Assembly: GCF_001426925.1 (NCBI RefSeq)
Contig: NZ_LMFR01000001.1
Coordinates: 114,946-178,945 of the forward strand
DNA length: 64,000 nt
From: Microbacterium sp. Root53
GTDB lineage: Bacteria > Actinomycetota > Actinomycetes > Actinomycetales > Microbacteriaceae
Direction of reading: 5' to 3'
Shown here piece by piece: positions 60,982 to 64,000 of this stretch. Position 1 is the first letter of the stretch, and each line of letters opens with the position of its first letter. Both the position numbers and the translations under genes were made by a program. Under the pieces are notes generated by a model that was not told where the DNA came from, made no database searches, and saw nothing but the letters and a program-made list of their open reading frames with translations.

Positions 60982-62151
60982 ATGTCCGACACGCTCCGCA
61001 TCGCCATGATCGGCCACGGCTTCATGGGGGCCGCGCACTCGCAGGGATGGCGCGTCGCGCCCCGGTTCTTCGACCTGCCGCTCGGCGTCGAGATGGCCGT
61101 GGTCGTGGGGCGCAGCGACCCCGAGGCGTCCGCCCGCAAGTGGGGCTGGCGCGAGGCCGAGACCGACTGGCGCCAGGTCGTGGCGCGCGACGACGTCGAC
61201 GTGGTCGACATCGTCACCCCGGGTGACACGCACGCCGAGATCGCCATCGCGGCGCTCGAGGCCGGCAAGCACGTGTTGTGCGAGAAGCCCCTGGCCAACA
61301 CGGTCGAGGAGGCCGAGCGGATGTCCGCCGCGGCCGCGTCGGCGGCCGAGCGCGGCGTGCGCTCGATGGTCGGCTTCACCTACCGCCGCGTGCCCGCCGC
61401 CACGTTCGCGCGCGATCTCGTCGCGGCCGGCCGGCTCGGCGACATCCGGCAGGTGCGCGCCGAGTACCTGCAGGACTGGCTGGCGGACGCCGAGGCGCCG
61501 ATGACGTGGCGCCTCGAGAAGGAGCGCGCCGGATCGGGGGCACTGGGCGACATCGGCGCCCACGCGGTCGACCTGACCGAGTACATCACCGGCCAGGCGG
61601 TCACGACCGTGTCGGGCGTCGTCGCGACCCTGGTGACCGAGCGCCCGCTGCTCGAGCACGGCATCGGGCTCTCGGGCACGGCGTCGGCCGCGCGGGGGCG
61701 CGTCACGGTCGACGACCTCGCCCTGTTCACCGGCCGCCTGGCATCCGGCGCGCTCGCGTCGTTCGAGGCGAGCCGGTTCCGGACGGGCCGCAAGAACGCG
61801 CTGCGGATCGAGATCTCGGGGTCGCTCGGCGCCCTCGCGTTCGACCTCGAGCGCCTCAACGAGCTGGAGTTCTTCGACGCGACCCTGCCGCCGACCGAGC
61901 AGGGCTTCCGGCGCATCCTGGTCACCGAGCCGGAGCACCCGTACCTGGAGCCCTGGTGGCCGGCCGGGCACATGCTCGGCTACGAGCACGGCTTCTCGCA
62001 CCAGGTGAACGACTTCGTGGGCGCCATCCACGCGGGAACGCAGCCCGAGCCGTCGTTCGCCGACGGCCTGCACGTGCAGCGCGTGCTCGACGCTGTGCTG
62101 CGCAGCTCGGAGTCGGGCAGCGCGTGGACGCCCGCCGACGACGACCGATAG
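60982..62151 (+). CDS. Gfo/Idh/MocA-family NAD(P)-dependent oxidoreductase, cluster 2
   Basis: 389 aa, ATG behind GAGAGGAG. LRIAMIGHGFMGAAHSQGWR (Rossmann), VDVVDIVTPGDTHAEIAIAA, catalytic EKPLANTVEEAERM and ALGDIGAHAVDLTEYITGQA. Strong resemblance in layout to the cluster 1 dehydrogenases, including the conserved AEYLQDW/GTYLQDW/GHYLQDW motif present in all three, suggesting related substrates. The TIM-barrel isomerase follows 30 nt downstream. Confidence 0.92.
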   Translation: MSDTLRIAMIGHGFMGAAHSQGWRVAPRFFDLPLGVEMAVVVGRSDPEASARKWGWREAETDWRQVVARDDVDVVDIVTPGDTHAEIAIAALEAGKHVLCEKPLANTVEEAERMSAAAASAAERGVRSMVGFTYRRVPAATFARDLVAAGRLGDIRQVRAEYLQDWLADAEAPMTWRLEKERAGSGALGDIGAHAVDLTEYITGQAVTTVSGVVATLVTERPLLEHGIGLSGTASAARGRVTVDDLALFTGRLASGALASFEASRFRTGRKNALRIEISGSLGALAFDLERLNELEFFDATLPPTEQGFRRILVTEPEHPYLEPWWPAGHMLGYEHGFSHQVNDFVGAIHAGTQPEPSFADGLHVQRVLDAVLRSSESGSAWTPADDDR

Positions 62152-62181
62152 ACCGCACGCACGAGACAACGGAGGAACGCG

Positions 62182-63183
62182 ATGACGCGACCGGTCACAC
62201 TCTTCACCGGCCAGTGGGCCGACCTGCCGCTCGAGGAGGTCGCGCGCCTGGCCGCCGGCTGGGGCTACGACGGGCTCGAGATCGCCTGCTGGGGCGACCA
62301 CCTCGACCCGTGGCGCTGGGACGACGACGACTACATCAGGGACCGGCTCGACCTGCTCGAGCGGCACGGGCTGAAGGTCTGGGCCATCTCGAACCACCTC
62401 AAGGGCCAGGCCGTCTGCGACGACCCCATCGACCAGCGGCACCGCGACATCCTGTCGGATCGGGTGTGGGGCGACGGCGACCCCGAGGGGGTCCGGCAGC
62501 GGGCGGCCGAGGAGATGAAGAACACCGCCCGGCTGGCGGCGAAGCTGGGCGTGAAGACCGTCGTCGGCTTCACCGGGTCGTCGATCTGGAAGTACGTGGC
62601 GATGTTCCCGCCGGTCTCGCAGGAGGCCGTCGACGCCGGGTACCAGGACTTCGCCGACCGGTGGAACCCCATCCTGGACGTGTTCGACGAGGTCGGCGTG
62701 CGCTTCGCGCACGAGGTGCACCCGTCCGAGATCGCGTACGACTACTGGACGACGGTCCGCACGCTCGAGGCGATCGGGCACCGCGAGGCGTTCGGGCTGA
62801 ACTGGGATCCGTCGCACTTCGTGTGGCAGCAGCTGGACCCGGTCGGCTTCATCCTGGAGTTCCGCGACCGGATCTACCACGTCGACTGCAAGGACGTGAA
62901 GCTCAACATCGGCAACGGCCGCAACGGGCGGCTCGGCTCGCACCTGGCGTGGGCCGACCTGCGCCGCGGCTGGGACTTCGTGTCCACCGGTCGCGGCGAC
63001 GTGCCGTGGGAGGCGTCGTTCCGGGCGCTGAACAGCATCGGCTACGACGGCCCGATCTCGGTGGAGTGGGAGGACGCCGGCATGGACCGGCTGCAGGGCG
63101 CGCCGGAGGCCCTCGAGTTCGTGCGGCGCAACGCGTTCGCGGCGCCGGAGGCCGCGTTCGACGCGGCGTTCAGCAGCCGCTGA
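62182..63183 (+). CDS. Sugar phosphate isomerase/epimerase-type TIM barrel, cluster 2
   Basis: 333 aa, longer than the cluster 1 barrel (274 aa). Motifs: [100 protein letters not shown] and [12 protein letters not shown], with metal-binding Glu, Asp, His and Glu in these strands. The NWDPSHF and HVDCKDVK strands are typical of the xylose-isomerase-like/IolE group. It probably isomerises or epimerises the keto-sugar made by the adjacent dehydrogenase. A terminator follows. Confidence 0.9.
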   Translation: MTRPVTLFTGQWADLPLEEVARLAAGWGYDGLEIACWGDHLDPWRWDDDDYIRDRLDLLERHGLKVWAISNHLKGQAVCDDPIDQRHRDILSDRVWGDGDPEGVRQRAAEEMKNTARLAAKLGVKTVVGFTGSSIWKYVAMFPPVSQEAVDAGYQDFADRWNPILDVFDEVGVRFAHEVHPSEIAYDYWTTVRTLEAIGHREAFGLNWDPSHFVWQQLDPVGFILEFRDRIYHVDCKDVKLNIGNGRNGRLGSHLAWADLRRGWDFVSTGRGDVPWEASFRALNSIGYDGPISVEWEDAGMDRLQGAPEALEFVRRNAFAAPEAAFDAAFSSR

Positions 63184-63198
63184 GTGAGGGGGACGGCC

Positions 63199-63237
63199 GA
63201 GGGACCGGGCGGATCGTCGCGATCCGCCCGGGCCCTC
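63199..63237 (+). terminator. Terminator after the cluster 2 isomerase gene
   Basis: 18-bp stem with one mismatch (63199-63216 / 63220-63237), TCG loop, inner 12 bp CCGGGCGGATCG perfect. It ends the cluster 2 operon. Confidence 0.9.
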
Positions 63238-63284
63238 GTCATCCGGCTCGACGGGGGAGTGATCGTCGAACCCGCCGTCCGTGG

Positions 63285-63345
63285 CCCATGTCCCACTTGA
63301 TGCCCGAATGGCCGCCCGATAGCGGCCCAGACTGGGACACGGTCG
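63285..63345 (+). repeat. 61-bp element (copy B) with the same ends as copy A
   Basis: Begins CCCATGTCCCACTT and ends GACTGGGACACGGTCG, 61 bp, exactly the length of copy A at 44063-44123. The ends are conserved and the middle differs. A further partial end, GAACTGGGACACGCC, lies at 63360-63374. The region between the terminator and the next gene holds no other coding signal. Confidence 0.7.
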
Positions 63346-63405
63346 GGCTCAGACGGGCGTGAACTGGGACACGCCCCGGGCGGCCGATCCCGATAGCGTG
63401 AGCGC

Positions 63406-63654
63406 ATGGCTGAGCACAGGGTGAGCGCGCCGGTGATCGCGCCCGGCGAGAAGGTCAAAGGGCCCGCCTCCTACTTCCCCAACATCGAGAAGACGTACGG
63501 CAGGCCCATGCAGGAGTGGCTCGACCTCGTGGTCGAGCGGCTCGACGGCGCATCGCACATGGATGTCGTCGCATGGCTCAAGGACGAGCACGGCCTCGGT
63601 CACGGCCACGCGAACGCGATCGTCGCCTACGCGAAGGCGGCGCTCGCGAAGTAG
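63406..63654 (+). CDS. DUF4287 domain protein
   Basis: 82 aa, ATG start. The second half matches DUF4287: ASYFPNIEKTYGRPMQEWLD and VAWLKDEHGLGHGHANAIVA. These are small, soluble, widespread actinobacterial proteins of unknown function, sometimes fused to DUF5655. Monocistronic, convergent with the Lrp/AsnC gene 4 nt away. Confidence 0.85.
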   Translation: MAEHRVSAPVIAPGEKVKGPASYFPNIEKTYGRPMQEWLDLVVERLDGASHMDVVAWLKDEHGLGHGHANAIVAYAKAALAK

Positions 63655-63658
63655 CCGC

Positions 63659-64000
63659 TCAGGCCTCGGCGATCGTGGGGATGTCCTCGAACACGATGAA
63701 CGTGCGCGTGGAGCGCACGGCCGGGATGCCCTGCAGCTCCTCGAGCACGACCCGGCGCAGGTCGCGGCTGTCGCGGGCGCGCACCAGCAGCAGCACGTCG
63801 AAGTCGCCGCCCAGCAGGGCCGCGTGGTGCACCTCGGGGATGCGCGTCAGCCGCTCCCGCAGGTCCTGCCAGTCGGCCTGCTCGACGTTGAGGCCCACGT
63901 ACGCGCTCGCGTGCATGCCCTCGAGGATCGGATCGGTGCGCACCGTGAAGCCCCGGATGACGCCCGTGTCCTCCATCTTCTTCACGCGCGCGTACGCGCT
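63659..64000 (-). CDS. Lrp/AsnC-family regulator, C-terminal part (5' end beyond the window)
   Basis: 113 codons are visible before the right edge. They include the end of the HTH (SAYARVKKMEDTGVIRGFTV) and the RAM/AsnC effector domain (AYVGLNVEQADWQDLRERLT; VHHAALLGGDFDVLLLVRAR; RRVVLEELQGIPAVRSTRTF). The start lies outside the window. Likely an amino-acid-responsive regulator of a gene to the right. Confidence 0.88.
   Translation of the reverse strand, partial: SAYARVKKMEDTGVIRGFTVRTDPILEGMHASAYVGLNVEQADWQDLRERLTRIPEVHHAALLGGDFDVLLLVRARDSRDLRRVVLEELQGIPAVRSTRTFIVFEDIPTIAEA

Noticed and set aside
59872..62943. 1023-codon minus-strand frame over cluster 2
   Set aside because: Antisense shadow of the binding protein, dehydrogenase and isomerase; composition is His/Arg/Val-rich with no fold signature.

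Overview
The window comes from the chromosome of a high-GC Gram-positive actinobacterium, most likely a Microbacteriaceae member (Microbacterium or a close relative). The pointers are the very high GC content, GTG starts and ATGA/GTGA stop-start overlaps throughout, a DUF222/13E12-type HNH protein at the left edge, the actinobacterial rpsF-ssb-rpsR-rplI-dnaB block, a Cys-less S18, an IdeR/DtxR-type iron box, and the dispersed CGTTTCGACTCGCTGCGCTC repeat, which I associate with this family. The genus is inference.

Layout. 1-3.8 kb: partial HNH protein, a decayed phosphonate-uptake locus (phnD', 'phnE and a truncated phosphatase), a TetR regulator, a mechanosensitive-channel-like protein and a truncated GntR gene. 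4.0-7.6 kb: the conserved ribosomal/replication operon ending in dnaB. 7.6-15.3 kb: a 7.7-kb, visibly less GC-rich island. It is bounded by TGTAGGTT...AACCTACA inverted ends and an exact 5-bp GTAGG duplication, and sits in the 2-nt gap between the stop codons of dnaB and the convergent metY. It has no transposase. Its cargo is a Ser/Thr kinase-SF1 helicase fusion, a coupled winged-helix/PLD-like protein (together resembling a type I Mokosh anti-phage system) and a divergent, unrecognised 586-aa protein with a C-terminal membrane anchor. This is the most interesting part of the window.

15.3-21.0 kb: methionine/sulfur genes (lysR, mesX, mesD, patB-like, metY), a folate-independent, oxygen-linked methionine synthase set with sulfhydrylase and C-S lyase. 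21.3-29.3 kb: LacI-controlled sugar/polyol uptake and oxidation cluster (TIM-barrel isomerase, ABC transporter, two Gfo/Idh/MocA dehydrogenases). 29.4-32.7 kb: atypical NRAMP transporter, 5'-truncated DapA-family gene, second LacI regulator. 32.7-37.6 kb: sucrase/ferredoxin-like protein and an iron-siderophore ABC importer behind an iron box. 37.6-40.5 kb: an erosion zone with HxlR, frameshifted ridA, intact flavin amine oxidase, and 5'-deleted tetR, ABM-type membrane protein and dicarboxylate symporter. 40.5-44.0 kb: J-domain protein and dhaKLM. 44.1-55.7 kb: a histidine-utilisation (hut) region with divergent hutDH and an IclR-led operon carrying an OpuA/HutXWV-type importer, hutU, an M20 amidohydrolase, hutF and hutI. 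55.8-63.2 kb: a second sugar/polyol cluster (ROK regulator, ABC transporter, Gfo/Idh/MocA, TIM-barrel isomerase). Right edge: DUF4287 protein and a partial Lrp/AsnC regulator.

The two sugar clusters are parallel modules. In both, the binding-protein gene is followed by a strong hairpin before the dehydrogenase. Two recurring themes are unusual: many loci look like deletion scars (phn, gntR, dapA, ridA, tetR/ABM, symporter), and short dispersed hairpin elements lie in the intergenic spaces (a 62-bp repeat family and a pair of equal-length 61-bp elements).
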